Shown: positions 46,695 through 56,488, numbered from the stretch's first letter. The stretch: DNA of 64,000 nucleotides from Cupriavidus taiwanensis (GCF_900250115.1 NZ_LT984804.1:186001-250000), one strand, 5' to 3'. Notes: generated by a model from the sequence alone, not told the origin. Numbers and translations are program-made.

Positions 46695-47008
46695 GGACAC
46701 ACTCCAAAGTTGCTGCATGGTGCGGCCGGGGGCGGATCGTTTTTGCTCGCACAGTTTCAATGTATGGAATGTATGGCACTCCGGCCGGAAATGCCATTCA
46801 GCATTTTTTAATTCTGTCTGGTAAGAAATTTCTTAACTGACAAAACCGACGAATATATCGTTTCCCGACATCTCCCGCGGCGCCCTGCGGGCACCGGTCC
46901 GGCATTGCGCTACCATAGCGCCAGTTTTTGAAAGTGCGGTGACCGGCGCGCCTGCCGGCACGCCGTGCCGCCTGAACCCACTCCGGTAACCCCGCGCCCA
47001 GCAGACGC
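46695..47008. other. Divergent intergenic region with an AT-rich palindrome
   Basis: 314 bp, no gene. It contains caatgtatgg-aatgtatgg (a short direct repeat near 46758-46776) and the perfect 14-bp palindrome taagaaatttctta at 46822-46835 in an AT-rich patch. This is a likely promoter/operator zone for the small gene and the PadR regulator. Confidence 0.6.
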
Positions 47009-47554
47009 ATGTCGACCCAGCACGCCTTGTTGATCTCCCTGATCGAAAAGCCTTCGTCCGGCTACGACCTGGCGCGGCGCTTCGACCGCTCCATCGGCTA
47101 TTTCTGGCATGCCACGCACCAGCAGATCTATCGCGAACTGGGCCGCATGGCGGACAGCGGCTGGATTGCCGCCGATGAAAGCGACGCGGCCGAAGGCGAG
47201 GGCAACGCCGACCGGCGCAACCGCAAGAAGGTCTACCGGGTGTTGCCCGCGGGCCGTGAAGAACTGGCGCGCTGGGTGCTGGCGCCGGGCGCGGGGCTGG
47301 ACCAGCGCGAGGAGATCCTGGTCAAGCTGCGCGCCGATGCGGTGATCGGACCGCTCGGCCTGGCTGACGAGATGCGGCGGCTGATCGCGCTGCACCGCGC
47401 CCGCCTCGAGACCTACCTGGCGATCGAGCGGCGCGATTTCTCGGCGCCCGACATGGACCGCGCGCAACAGCTGCGCTATGCGCTGCTGCAGCGCGGGATC
47501 CGCTTCGAGACCGACTGGGTCGCCTGGGGCGAGGCCCTGCTGCCGCTGCTGTAG
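47009..47554 (+). CDS. PadR-family regulator
   Basis: 181 residues from the ATG at 47009. The winged helix is clear: MSTQHALLISLIEKPSSGYDLARRF, YFWHATHQQIYRELGRM, then RRNRKKVYRVLPAGREELARW as wing. The C-terminal helical domain (LRADAVIGPLGLADEMRRLI, LQRGIRFETDWVAWGEALL) is the PadR_C type. PadR regulators respond to phenolic acids or other small molecules. The neighbour nitronate monooxygenase is convergent, so its target may be its own promoter or the upstream small gene. Confidence 0.87.
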   Translation: MSTQHALLISLIEKPSSGYDLARRFDRSIGYFWHATHQQIYRELGRMADSGWIAADESDAAEGEGNADRRNRKKVYRVLPAGREELARWVLAPGAGLDQREEILVKLRADAVIGPLGLADEMRRLIALHRARLETYLAIERRDFSAPDMDRAQQLRYALLQRGIRFETDWVAWGEALLPLL

Positions 47555-47573
47555 CCGCAGCGGGGCTGCGCGC

Positions 47574-48569
47574 TCAGGCCAGGTCGACGGCGCGCGCGCC
47601 CGCCGGGCTGGCCTCGCCCAGTCCCAGGCGCCGGCGCGCCAGGGCGTACTCCTCGGCAAAGCGGCGCACCAGTTCGGCGGCCGGCACCACCCGCTTGATC
47701 GCGCCGACGCCCTGGCCGGCGCCCCAGATGTCCTTCCACGCTTTCACGCTGGTCGAGCCGAAATTCATCTTCGACGGGTCCGATTGCGGCAGCGCGTTCG
47801 GGTCCAGACCTGCGCGCTCGATGCTGCCGCGCAGGTAGTTGCCGTGCACGCCCGTGAACAGGTTGGAATAGACGATGTCGTTGGCACTGCTATCGACGAT
47901 CATCTGCTTGTAGCCGTCCTGCGCGTTGGCTTCCTGCGTGGCGATAAAGGCCGAGCCGATATAGGCCAGGTCGGCGCCGGCGGCCTGCGCGGCCAGGATG
48001 GCGTCGCCGCTGGAGATCGCGCCCGACAGCAGCAGCGGGCCGTCGAACCATTCGCGGATCTCGTGCAGCAGCGCGAACGGCGACAGCGTGCCGGCATGAC
48101 CGCCGGCGCCGGCGGCCACCGCCACCAGCCCGTCCGCGCCTTTTTCGATCGCCTTGCGCGCGAAGGCGTTGTTGATCACGTCATGCAGCACGATGCCGCC
48201 ATAGGAGTGGACCGCGTCGTTGACTTCCTTGCGCGCGCCCAGCGAGGTGATCACGACCGGCACCTTGTAGCGCACGCACAGTTCCAGGTCATGCTCGAGC
48301 CGGTCATTGGACTTGTGCACGATCTGGTTGACCGCGAACGGCGCCGACGGGCGCTCGGGGTGCCTGGCGTCGTGCTCCGCCAGTTCGGTGGTGATGCGGT
48401 CCAGCCATTCCTCCAGCTTGGGCGCGGGGCGCGCGTTCAGCGCCGGGAACGAGCCGACCACGCCGGCCTTGCACTGGGCGATGACCAGGTCGGGATTGGA
48501 GATGATGAACAGCGGCGAGCAGACCACCGGCAGCGAAAGCCGGTTCTGCAGCTGGGCGGGAAGGGCCAT
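47574..48569 (-). CDS. Nitronate monooxygenase (2-nitropropane dioxygenase family)
   Basis: 331 residues. FMN-dependent TIM barrel: LPVVCSPLFIISNPDLVIAQ, VVGSFPALNARP, APFAVNQIVHKSNDRL, VVAAGAGGHAG (phosphate-binding and substrate loop with the catalytic His region), LLLSGAISSGDAILAAQAAGADLAYIGSAF. It oxidises nitronates such as 3-nitropropionate in known members; in bacteria the physiological substrate is often unknown. It is followed upstream (minus strand) by the NTF2-like gene, 70 bp away, perhaps one operon. Confidence 0.85.
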   Translation of the reverse strand: MALPAQLQNRLSLPVVCSPLFIISNPDLVIAQCKAGVVGSFPALNARPAPKLEEWLDRITTELAEHDARHPERPSAPFAVNQIVHKSNDRLEHDLELCVRYKVPVVITSLGARKEVNDAVHSYGGIVLHDVINNAFARKAIEKGADGLVAVAAGAGGHAGTLSPFALLHEIREWFDGPLLLSGAISSGDAILAAQAAGADLAYIGSAFIATQEANAQDGYKQMIVDSSANDIVYSNLFTGVHGNYLRGSIERAGLDPNALPQSDPSKMNFGSTSVKAWKDIWGAGQGVGAIKRVVPAAELVRRFAEEYALARRRLGLGEASPAGARAVDLA

Positions 48570-48639
48570 GGGGGAAGTCTCCTGGGTAATTCCGGTGGAT
48601 GCGTTGAAGCGATGCGGTGGCGCTGTCGGCTGGCGCGCC

Positions 48640-49071
48640 TCAGGCGGCGCCGGTCAGCACGTGTTTCTGGCTCGCCAGGCGCGCGGCCATGGCGGCGGCC
48701 AGCGCCTCCAGGCCGGAACGCGGACGCACCATGACCTCGAACTCGGCAATGCGGCCGGCGTCGTCGAAGCGAATCATGTCGATGCCCTTGAGCGCCTTGC
48801 CGTCCACGCTGGCACTGAATTCCAGCACCACGCTGTGGCCGTCGTCGCTGACAAAGCTGCGGTGGTAGCGGAAGTCCTGGAACACCTGGTTCACCGTGGT
48901 CAGCACCAGGGCAATGGCGGCGCGCCCGGGATACGGCGTGTGCGCCACCGGCGAGCGGAATACCACGTCGTCGGCGACGATGGCATCGAGCCCTTCCATC
49001 GACTGGGTGGCGATCATCTGGTGCCAGGCGTCGAGCGAAGCCTGGGCGGCGGGAAGCAGGGCAGTGGTCAC
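48640..49071 (-). CDS. NTF2-like (SnoaL-type) protein
   Basis: 143 residues from a GTG at 49071 with AGGAGA upstream. The cone-shaped NTF2 fold is visible: helix SLDAWHQMIATQSMEGLDAI, strand DDVVFRSPVAHTPYPGRAAI, FQDFRYHRSFVSDDGHSVVL, and IDMIRFDDAGRIAEFEVMVRP. Such proteins act as isomerases, hydrolases or ligand carriers; no catalytic set can be fixed. It lies directly before the nitronate monooxygenase gene on the same strand, so a small-ligand role in that pathway is possible. Confidence 0.82.
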   Translation of the reverse strand: MTTALLPAAQASLDAWHQMIATQSMEGLDAIVADDVVFRSPVAHTPYPGRAAIALVLTTVNQVFQDFRYHRSFVSDDGHSVVLEFSASVDGKALKGIDMIRFDDAGRIAEFEVMVRPRSGLEALAAAMAARLASQKHVLTGAA

Positions 49072-49273
49072 GGGGTCTCCTGGCAGGGCGTGGTAGGTTA
49101 CCGCGATTTCGTTCTGATTTATGCAACCAGTTGCATAGTGAGTCGAAAGGTAGCACGCCGGGTGGCCCGCTGCAAGCGCGGCGCGCGGCCGGCGGCGCGC
49201 AGTGACGCGTTGTCTACAATAGTCGGGATCGTCCGCCGGCCGCCGGCCCGGTGCGGGCACATCAGGAGAATCC

Positions 49274-50293
49274 GTGACCACCAAGCCCAGCGCCGCCCAA
49301 CTCGAGCAGGCGGCCTTGTTCGATGCCGACCTGGCCGCCTGGCGCGACCATCCCGAGCGCGCGTTCGACGGCTGGCTGGCGCAGCACGGTTTTCGCCGCG
49401 GCACCAGCGTGGTCTACCGCGCCATGTGGGGCAAGCTGCTGCGCTGGTCGGCCGAACGCGGCCTGCCGCCGCTGAGCTGGTCCGCCGAGCAGATCGGCGA
49501 ATTCCTGGACGCGCAGCAGCTGCACAAGTCGCACCGCTACCGCTATGCGCGGCTGATCGAACGGGTGTTCCACCACCTGTCGCGCCTGCGCGAGGGCCTG
49601 CACAACCCGGGCAGCCAGGCGGTGCGCGCCCATCTGGCCGAGGGCGAAAACGACCCCACCGCCTTCCTGCTGCCCGGCGAGCGCGACCTGCTGGTGGCGC
49701 GCATCCTTGGCCCGGCCGGCGCGCCGGCCGACACCGGCGCCGCGGCATCGCCCACGCAATGGAAGCGCGCCCGCGATGCCGCGCTGCTGGCCGTGCTGCT
49801 CGGCGGCGGCCTGAAGGTGGCGGAGGCGCGCGCGCTGCGCACCGACGTGATCGCCGATGGCGCGCCCGGGCGGATGGCGCTGCGCATGGTGCGCCCGGAC
49901 AACGGCCGGGCCTATACGGTGCCGCTGTTCCCGCTGGCCCATGCCCCGCTGCGTGCCTGGCTGGCGCTGCGCGAGGCGTCCGGCACGCTCGGCAGCCTGG
50001 TGTTCCCGGCCATGCCGACCGGCCGGCCGATGCATGCCGCGTCGGTCTACCGGCGCGTGGAAATCCTGCTGGAGGAGGCCGGCGTGCTGGCCGGGCGCAG
50101 CGAGCGCGCCTCGCCGCAGACCTTGCGCAACACCTGCGCCGCCATGCATTTCGAGGCCGGCACCGGGCCCGCCGAGGTGGCGCAGTGCCTGGGCATGCGC
50201 GACCTGGAATCGGGCTGGCGGCTGCGCGCAGCGTATGCGGCGTGGCAGGCCCGGGCCGGGCTGCTGGTGCCGGTTTCAGCTGCCGCTGACTGA
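49274..50293 (+). CDS. Tyrosine recombinase/integrase-fold protein with eroded catalytic residues
   Basis: 339 residues from a GTG at 49274 (CAGGAGAA upstream). An N-terminal SAM-like core-binding domain (LLRWSAERGLPPLSWSAEQI, HRYRYARLIERVFHHLSRLR) is followed by the catalytic domain. The first catalytic Arg (usual GLRxSE) is Lys in GGGLKVAEARALR. The HxxR box is QTLRNTCAAMHFEAG (His to Gln), the LGH box reads CLGMRD, and a Tyr sits at RLRAAYAAW. This suggests loss of strand-cutting activity while keeping the DNA-binding fold. It is not near attachment sites or phage genes. Confidence 0.8.
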   Translation: MTTKPSAAQLEQAALFDADLAAWRDHPERAFDGWLAQHGFRRGTSVVYRAMWGKLLRWSAERGLPPLSWSAEQIGEFLDAQQLHKSHRYRYARLIERVFHHLSRLREGLHNPGSQAVRAHLAEGENDPTAFLLPGERDLLVARILGPAGAPADTGAAASPTQWKRARDAALLAVLLGGGLKVAEARALRTDVIADGAPGRMALRMVRPDNGRAYTVPLFPLAHAPLRAWLALREASGTLGSLVFPAMPTGRPMHAASVYRRVEILLEEAGVLAGRSERASPQTLRNTCAAMHFEAGTGPAEVAQCLGMRDLESGWRLRAAYAAWQARAGLLVPVSAAAD

Positions 50294-50437
50294 AGGCCGC
50301 TGGCGGGGCGCCATGGCGCATCATGGATAATAGGCATCTTTCCGAGCCGGAGGTCGTGGCGCAGGTTATTTATCGCGCACATGGTGCGCCGGCCGCGTCC
50401 GCCAACGCTGAACCGAATCCCATCGACGCCACTACCA

Positions 50438-51457
50438 ATGCCTGAAACCCTGCTGCTGACCGGTGCCACCGGCTATATCGCCTCGCATACCTGGGTTGCC
50501 CTGCTCAATGCCGGTTACCACGTGATCGGGCTGGATAATCTGTGCAACAGCAGCCCGGCCGTGCTCGAGCGGCTCGCCACCATTACCGGACAGGCTCCGC
50601 ATTTCGTGCAGGGCGACGTGCGCGACCGCGCGCTGCTGGACCGGCTCTTTGCCGAACACCGCATCGGTGCCGTGATTCATTTTGCCGCGCTCAAGGCGGT
50701 GGGCGAATCGGTCAGCCAGCCGCTCGCCTATTACAGCAACAACCTCGACGGCTTGCTGACGGTGTGCGCGGCAATGGGCGCGGCCGGGGTGAAACAACTG
50801 GTGTTCAGTTCCTCGGCCACGGTTTATGGCAATCCGCACACCGTGCCGATCCTGGAGGATTTCCCGCTGTCGGCAACCAACCCCTATGGCCAGACCAAGC
50901 TGATGGGCGAGCAAATCCTGCGCGACCTGGAAAAATCCGATCCGGCCTGGCGCATTGCCTACCTGCGTTATTTCAATCCGGTCGGCGCGCATGAAAGCGG
51001 CCTGATCGGCGAAGATCCGCGCGGCATTCCCAACAACCTGATGCCTTATGTGGCACAGGTGGCGGGCGGGCGCCGCGAGCAGCTGATGGTATTCGGCGGC
51101 GATTACCCCACCGTGGACGGGACCGGCGTGCGCGACTATATCCATGTCTGCGACCTCGCCGACGGCCACCTGGCGGCGCTCAATTATCTGCGCCGGCAGG
51201 GCCGCGGCATGACCGTGAACCTGGGCACCGGGCGTGGCTACAGCGTGCTGGAGGTGGTGCAGGCCTACCAGCGCGCCAGCGGCAAGCCGGTGCCGTACCA
51301 GATCGTGGACCGGCGCCCCGGCGATATCGCCGCCTGCTACGCCGACCCGGCGCTGGCCAACGAACTGCTGGGCTGGCGCGCGCAGCATGACCTGGACCGC
51401 ATGTGCCAGGACTCGTGGCGCTGGCAGTCGATGAACCCGCACGGTTTCGACGCCTGA
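50438..51457 (+). CDS. galE: UDP-glucose 4-epimerase
   Basis: 339 residues from the ATG at 50438. Extended SDR: NAD motif GATGYIASHTWVALLNAGY (the usual GYIGSH is GYIASH here), DNLCNSSPAVLERL, HFAALKAVGESV, catalytic FSSSATVYG and NPYGQTKLMGEQ (Y-x-x-x-K), RYFNPVGAHESGLIGEDP, and VFGGDYPTVDGTGVRDYIHV. It interconverts UDP-glucose and UDP-galactose for envelope polysaccharides. The bidirectional terminator at 51489 follows, so it ends its unit. Confidence 0.93.
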   Translation: MPETLLLTGATGYIASHTWVALLNAGYHVIGLDNLCNSSPAVLERLATITGQAPHFVQGDVRDRALLDRLFAEHRIGAVIHFAALKAVGESVSQPLAYYSNNLDGLLTVCAAMGAAGVKQLVFSSSATVYGNPHTVPILEDFPLSATNPYGQTKLMGEQILRDLEKSDPAWRIAYLRYFNPVGAHESGLIGEDPRGIPNNLMPYVAQVAGGRREQLMVFGGDYPTVDGTGVRDYIHVCDLADGHLAALNYLRRQGRGMTVNLGTGRGYSVLEVVQAYQRASGKPVPYQIVDRRPGDIAACYADPALANELLGWRAQHDLDRMCQDSWRWQSMNPHGFDA

Positions 51458-51488
51458 GCGCGGCCAGGGTTTTCGGCCACGCCAGACA

Positions 51489-51518
51489 AAAACGCCACGG
51501 AGATCTCCGTGGCGTTTT
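51489..51518. terminator. Bidirectional rho-independent terminator between galE and hns
   Basis: A perfect 30-bp palindrome, AAAACGCCACGGAGATCTCCGTGGCGTTTT, has A-runs on the left and T-runs on the right, so it can terminate both convergent genes. Confidence 0.9.
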
Positions 51519-51540
51519 GCCGTGTGCCGGAGCGGGCGCT

Positions 51541-51849
51541 TCAGCGGATCAGGAAGTCTTCCACCGATTTGCCCTGGGCCAGGGCCTGGGTCAGCCAGCC
51601 GGGGCGCTTGCCGCGGCCGGTCCAGGTATTGCCGGCGCTGTCGCGATAACGCACCGGGACCTTGCGGTTGACCGCCTTCTTGCCGGCCGGGGCCTTCGCG
51701 CCAAAACCCAGGTCTTCCGCGGTCAGGCCATATTGATCGATTTTCTCGCGAATATCCGCGATCACCGCGGATTGTTCGCGCGCCTTGATTTCCTCGGCTT
51801 GCTTCTGCAGTTCGCTGATTTTCTGAACGATTTCCTGATACGTCGCCAT
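51541..51849 (-). CDS. H-NS histone-family protein
   Basis: 102 residues from the ATG at 51849. An N-terminal oligomerisation helix (YQEIVQKISELQKQAEEIKA) is followed by a lysine-rich linker (AKAPAGKKAVNRK) and the DNA-binding core DSAGNTWTGRGKRPGWLTQA, the BpH3/Bv3F-type hook of beta-proteobacterial H-NS. H-NS silences AT-rich, often horizontally acquired DNA. Several paralogues are usual in Cupriavidus. Convergent with galE. Confidence 0.92.
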   Translation of the reverse strand: MATYQEIVQKISELQKQAEEIKAREQSAVIADIREKIDQYGLTAEDLGFGAKAPAGKKAVNRKVPVRYRDSAGNTWTGRGKRPGWLTQALAQGKSVEDFLIR

Positions 51850-52395
51850 TGCGTCCTCGGTTCCGGTGATTGAATTGCGCTGGGTGCGCTGGTGGGCGGG
51901 GGAAAATGCTGAAAACAATTATAACGGGACGGCTGCGCGCTGCAAATCCTGGTCGCGTTATCCCGGACGGTTTTTGCGAAAATTCTTGCTTCCGATAATT
52001 GTGTGAACTTTCAGTGGCAGGCGGAGTCGCCGAGGATTTTGCCGGTTCTGGTGGTACTGCAATGGTGGCAGGCCGTGCCGAAATCCCGGCGGTATTCGCC
52101 GCACCCGCACCGCGCCGCCGCCATGGTGTGCGGATACCGGCCATGACATTAATCGCGCCGGCATTACGGACAGGCCGCAACCTGTTTAAGCCATTGCCGC
52201 CGGCCCGCCCCATTGGCGTGGCTGATATCCGACATGGCGTTTATCGCCGATTCACCATAACCGTGCGCGCGGGGGCGGCGACTCAAGGATGAAGGGGGCG
52301 CGCCGTTATCCGGGCAGGGCGGATCAATGCGGTAACGATCCTGCCGGACCGGGGCAAGGGGTGTGTCCCGCGGGTTGCCAGTGTCTTATTTCATC
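51850..52395. other. Intergenic region between hns and the first MCP
   Basis: 546 bp without a supported gene, moderately AT-rich near hns (aacaattataacggg, aattcttgcttccgataattg), then GC-rich. No clear sigma-28 site was found. It must hold the hns promoter and the MCP promoter. Confidence 0.55.
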
Positions 52396-54207
52396 ATGTC
52401 CTTCCACAACAATATTCAGATCAAGACCCTGCTACGGGGCGCCATGGGAATCCTTTCGCTGCTGCTGCTGATGGTCGGCGGGGCCGGCCTGTACGGCATC
52501 TCGCAGAGCAATGATGCCCTCAGGGAAACCTATGCCAACCAGCTTGGCTCGACCATCGCGCTCAGCGATGCGATGCTGGCCACCACGCGCATGCGCCTGG
52601 CGCTGGACCGCAACGTGATGATGGGCGAGCAGGACGATCCCAAGGTCAACGTGGATCGCTCGCGCGTGTTCGTGGAGGCATCGGAGGTGGCCTGGAAGCG
52701 CTATCTGAGCCTGCCGCAGAACGCCGAGGAACAGGCGCTGGCGGCGGAACTGGGCAAGCAGCGCCAGGCCTTCATGGAGCAGGGCGTGCTGCCGCTCCAG
52801 GCGGCGTCGCTGGCGGGCAACCAGGAAGAGGCGGTGCGGCTGGCGAAGAAGGTGCTGCCTGACCTGCAGCGCAGCATGTCGAGCGCGCATGAAAAACTGC
52901 AGAAGTTCCAGATGGCGGCGGGCGAGGCCAATTTCGGCGCGGCCCAGGCAAGTTTTGCGCGCATCCGCATGCTGTCGATCGTGATGATCGTGCTCGGCCT
53001 GGCGCTTGCCGCGCTGTGCACGGTGACGCTGAACCGCGCCATCGTCGCGCCGGTGCAAGAGGCGTTGGCGGTGTTCGAGCGCATCGCCCACGGCGACCTG
53101 ACCGCGCGCATCACCAGCATCTCGAACAACGAGATCGGGCGCATGATGCAGGCGCTGGCCGCGATGCAGTCGAGCCTGTCGGGCATCGTCGCCGAAGTGC
53201 GCAGCGGCGCGGATTCGATGGCGTCGGCCACGCAGCAGATTTCCACCGGCAACCTGGACCTGTCGCAGCGCACCGAGGAACAGGCCTCGTCGCTGGAGCA
53301 GACCGCCGCGAGCATGGAAGAGCTGACCACGGTGGTGCGGCAGAACGCCGACAATGCGCGCCAGGCCGGCGTGCTGGCGGGCGAGGCCTCGCAGATCGCG
53401 CTCAAGGGCGGCGACGTGGTGGGCCGCGTGGTCGACACCATGAACGAGATCAACGGTGCCTCGCGCAAGGTGGTCGAGATCATCAGCGTGATCGAAGGCA
53501 TCGCCTTCCAGACCAACATCCTGGCGCTCAATGCCGCGGTGGAAGCCGCCCGCGCCGGCGAGCAGGGGCGGGGCTTCGCGGTGGTGGCGGGCGAGGTGCG
53601 CAGCCTGGCGCAGCGCTCGGCCTCGGCCGCCAAGGAGATCGAGGCGCTGATCAGCGAGTCGGGCCAGCGCGTGGAGAGCGGCACCCGGCTGGTGGCCGAA
53701 GCCGGCCAGACCATGGGCGAGATCGTGCAGGCGGTGCGCCGGGTCACGGACATCATGAACGAGATCGGCGCCGCATCGCAGGAGCAGACCAGCGGCATCG
53801 AGCAGGTCAGCCAGGCCGTGACCCAGATGGACCAGGTGACGCAGCAGAACGCCGCACTGGTCGAAGAGGCCGCGGCGGCCGCCGGCGCGCTGGAAGAGCA
53901 GGCGCAGAAGCTGAAGAACGTGGTCTCGGTGTTCACGGTCAACGCCGCGGCGGCACCGGCCATCACGGCCAATGCCGGAGCAAGGACACCGGCAAGAACG
54001 CTGGCACCCCCGGCGCCGGCTACGCCTGCCGTCGCCAGTGCCAGCCGGGCCACGCGCACCGCGACGGTGCGTAAGCTGCCGGGTGCCGCGACGGCGCGGC
54101 GCGCGGACAAGCCGGCGAGCCGTCCGGCGAGCGGCCCCGTGACGCGCCCCGCGGCGCATCCGGCGCTGGCCACGGCTGGCGGCGATGATGACTGGAGCGC
54201 GTTCTGA
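52396..54207 (+). CDS. Methyl-accepting chemotaxis protein (4-helix-bundle sensor)
   Basis: 603 residues from the ATG at 52396. First membrane helix at residues 12-33 ([20 protein letters not shown]), a periplasmic 4HB-type sensor, second helix near 195-215 ([19 protein letters not shown]), HAMP ([20 protein letters not shown]), and a signalling hairpin with the tip [20 protein letters not shown]. After a Pro/Ala-rich linker the protein ends DDDWSAF, a W-x-x-F tail like the CheR/CheB tether. The hairpin differs in several places from the two MCPs at 57760 and 59520. The ligand is unknown. Confidence 0.92.
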   Translation: MSFHNNIQIKTLLRGAMGILSLLLLMVGGAGLYGISQSNDALRETYANQLGSTIALSDAMLATTRMRLALDRNVMMGEQDDPKVNVDRSRVFVEASEVAWKRYLSLPQNAEEQALAAELGKQRQAFMEQGVLPLQAASLAGNQEEAVRLAKKVLPDLQRSMSSAHEKLQKFQMAAGEANFGAAQASFARIRMLSIVMIVLGLALAALCTVTLNRAIVAPVQEALAVFERIAHGDLTARITSISNNEIGRMMQALAAMQSSLSGIVAEVRSGADSMASATQQISTGNLDLSQRTEEQASSLEQTAASMEELTTVVRQNADNARQAGVLAGEASQIALKGGDVVGRVVDTMNEINGASRKVVEIISVIEGIAFQTNILALNAAVEAARAGEQGRGFAVVAGEVRSLAQRSASAAKEIEALISESGQRVESGTRLVAEAGQTMGEIVQAVRRVTDIMNEIGAASQEQTSGIEQVSQAVTQMDQVTQQNAALVEEAAAAAGALEEQAQKLKNVVSVFTVNAAAAPAITANAGARTPARTLAPPAPATPAVASASRATRTATVRKLPGAATARRADKPASRPASGPVTRPAAHPALATAGGDDDWSAF

Positions 54208-54321
54208 CCCCTGCGTTCGAGTCATTGCCTTGTTCACACGGCGACTGCAAGATGACATGATGCGGGGTTTGCCCCGCGTCCTGACCGTCTTCGCGCATCT
54301 TCATCATCATCGCGCAGCCCA

Positions 54322-56292
54322 ATGATTGCCCTGAGTTCCGTCCTGTTGCTGCTGGCTGCCCTGCTGGGTGTAGCCGCCGCCGTCGGCGTTCGCGCCGGGC
54401 GCGCGGACCAGCCGGCCGGCAGCCGGTCGCTGCGCGCACTGACCTGGTCGGCGGCGCTGCTGTCGCAATTGAGCATCGGCATGCCGGTGCTGGTGGTGGC
54501 GCTGTCGGGCAGCGTGCCGGCCGTGCACGACACGGCGCAGCTGGCGGCCAGCTTTGCCGCCGCGGCGGCGGCCACCACGGCGGTCAAGCTGCTGCTGCAG
54601 TGGCTGCGCGACGGTGCGCGCCTGTGGCGCGGCGCGGCACTGATGGCGGTGGTGGCCGGTGCCGGGCTGGTGGCGGCCGCCGGCACCCACCTGGGCCGCT
54701 CGTGCGGCGCCGGCACCGTGACCGCGCGCGATTGCATCGATGCCGCCGGCCTGCCGCACCCCGCATGGCTGGCGGGCGGGCTGACCGCGCTGTGCGCGCT
54801 GCTGTTCGCCGTGCACCGGGCGCAGTCGCGCGGCTGGCTGCCGGCGCCGGCGCGCGCCGAAGCCAGCCTGGCCGACGAACTTGCCGATGACCTGCCGGTG
54901 CTGCACCGCGGCGCCGAGCCGCGGCTGGCGCGACGCGGCGCGCGCATCCCCGGGCGCCCGGGCCGGCTGACCGTGCGTGCCGGCGCGCGCGGGCAGGACA
55001 CGGTGGGCGAATACAGCGTGGCGACGGTAATGCCGGACCGCGTGGCCTTTGGCCGCTGGCTGGACCAGGCCATCGGCCAGGCCCGGCTGGCCGAGACCGG
55101 CTGCGCCGTGCTGCTGATCCATATCGCCGATTACCGCGAAGTCGACGAAGTCTTCGAAGTCCGCGCCGACGACATCCTGGCGCAGGACGCCGGCGCGCTG
55201 GCGCAGGCCGTGCTGGAGCCGCACGACTTCCTGGCGCGGCTGGCGCGCGACGAGTTTGCCGTGGGCGTGCCCGAACTGGTCCACCATGGCCGCGCGCAGG
55301 AACTGGGCTCGCGCATGCTAGGCTCGCTGGCCGAGTTCATCGCCGTGCGCGGGCTGCAGATGCAGATCGGCGTGAACATCGGCATTGCCATCTACCCGCG
55401 CGACGCGCACACCTCCGAAACGCTGATGCAGGCCGCCCGCGTCAGCCTGGCCGAAGCCCGCCAGAGCGGCTCGAACCAGGTGCGCCTGTTCAACAGCGCC
55501 GCCGGCGAGCGCGCGCGCCGCACCCGCGTGATCCGGCGCGACCTGTGGGTGGCGATCCAGGACGATACGCTGTCGCTGCAGTTCCAGCCCAAGTACGACG
55601 CGCGCCGCGGCACCGTGGTCGGCGCCGAGGCGCTGTGCCGCTGGCGCCATCCCGCGCTGGGCCAGGTCAGCCCCGCCGAGTTCATCGCCGTGGCCGAGCA
55701 GTCGGGCCAGATCGACAAACTCGACGACTGGGTCCTGACCGGCGTGTGCCGCCAGGTGCGCCAGTGGCGCGACGCCGGCGTGCCGACCGTGCCGGTGGCG
55801 ATCAATGTCTCGGGGCTGCGCTTTGCCAGCCGCAACTTCCCGCAATACCTGCTGGAGCAGATCCACCAGCACGACATCCCGCCCTCGGCGATCACGCTGG
55901 AGATCACCGAGACCGCGGCGATGAAGGACATCGGCAAGTCGCTGGAAACGCTGGCCGAGCTGCAGTCGCTCGGCATCCAGGTGGCGCTGGACGATTTCGG
56001 CAGCGGCTATTCCAGCCTGGGCTATCTCAAGCGGCTGCGCGTGGGCACGCTCAAGATCGACCGCACCCTGATCGGCGGGCTCGATACCGATGCGCAGGGG
56101 CGCGCCATTGTTGGCTCGATGGTGGCACTCGCGCACGAGCTGCGCATGAAGGTGGTGGCCGAGGGCGTAGAGTCGGCCTCGCAGCTGGAGATCCTCAACG
56201 AGATGGGCTGCGATGAGGTACAGGGATACCTGCTGTCGTTGCCGCTGGATGCTGGTGGGTTTGCTGAGGCGTTGCGGGGGCAGGCTGGGTGA
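54322..56292 (+). CDS. Membrane EAL phosphodiesterase with degenerate GGDEF domain
   Basis: 656 residues. Four or so N-terminal hydrophobic segments form a membrane sensor. Next is a GGDEF-like domain whose signature is LARLARDEFAVGV (ARDEF instead of GGDEF), so it should not make c-di-GMP. The EAL domain is intact: GAEALCRWRHP, NVSGLRFASRNF, ITLEITETAAMKD, ALDDFGSGYSSLGYLK, KIDRTLI, VVAEGVES and EVQGYLLSLPL. It probably breaks down c-di-GMP, favouring motility, fitting its place beside chemotaxis and flhDC genes. Confidence 0.9.
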   Translation: MIALSSVLLLLAALLGVAAAVGVRAGRADQPAGSRSLRALTWSAALLSQLSIGMPVLVVALSGSVPAVHDTAQLAASFAAAAAATTAVKLLLQWLRDGARLWRGAALMAVVAGAGLVAAAGTHLGRSCGAGTVTARDCIDAAGLPHPAWLAGGLTALCALLFAVHRAQSRGWLPAPARAEASLADELADDLPVLHRGAEPRLARRGARIPGRPGRLTVRAGARGQDTVGEYSVATVMPDRVAFGRWLDQAIGQARLAETGCAVLLIHIADYREVDEVFEVRADDILAQDAGALAQAVLEPHDFLARLARDEFAVGVPELVHHGRAQELGSRMLGSLAEFIAVRGLQMQIGVNIGIAIYPRDAHTSETLMQAARVSLAEARQSGSNQVRLFNSAAGERARRTRVIRRDLWVAIQDDTLSLQFQPKYDARRGTVVGAEALCRWRHPALGQVSPAEFIAVAEQSGQIDKLDDWVLTGVCRQVRQWRDAGVPTVPVAINVSGLRFASRNFPQYLLEQIHQHDIPPSAITLEITETAAMKDIGKSLETLAELQSLGIQVALDDFGSGYSSLGYLKRLRVGTLKIDRTLIGGLDTDAQGRAIVGSMVALAHELRMKVVAEGVESASQLEILNEMGCDEVQGYLLSLPLDAGGFAEALRGQAG

Positions 56293-56374
56293 TGCGTTTC
56301 TTGGGGCGCGGAGCGCGTCGCCGCGCTCGCACGCGTTGTCGCGTGCGAGCCCAAAGGCTTTTCTCTCCTGCTGG

Positions 56375-56420
56375 TTTGCCCCCCTCTCCCGCTTGCGGGA
56401 GAGGGGCGGGGGAGAGGGCC
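56375..56420 (+). repeat. Dispersed palindrome, copy 6 (single)
   Basis: cccctctcccgc-ttgcgggagaggggcgggggagaggg, the same stem-loop as copies 1-5, followed by a GC-rich tail. Confidence 0.85.
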
Positions 56421-56488
56421 GGCGCCTCCACGCAGTCAGGCCTGCCACGCCATCGCGCCGGGCCCGGCCTGCATCCCCAGGCCCAAAC

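Noticed and set aside
49274..50293. Evidence of an integrated phage or genomic island
   Set aside because: The recombinase is isolated, has altered catalytic residues, and no att repeats, tRNA or phage genes are adjacent.
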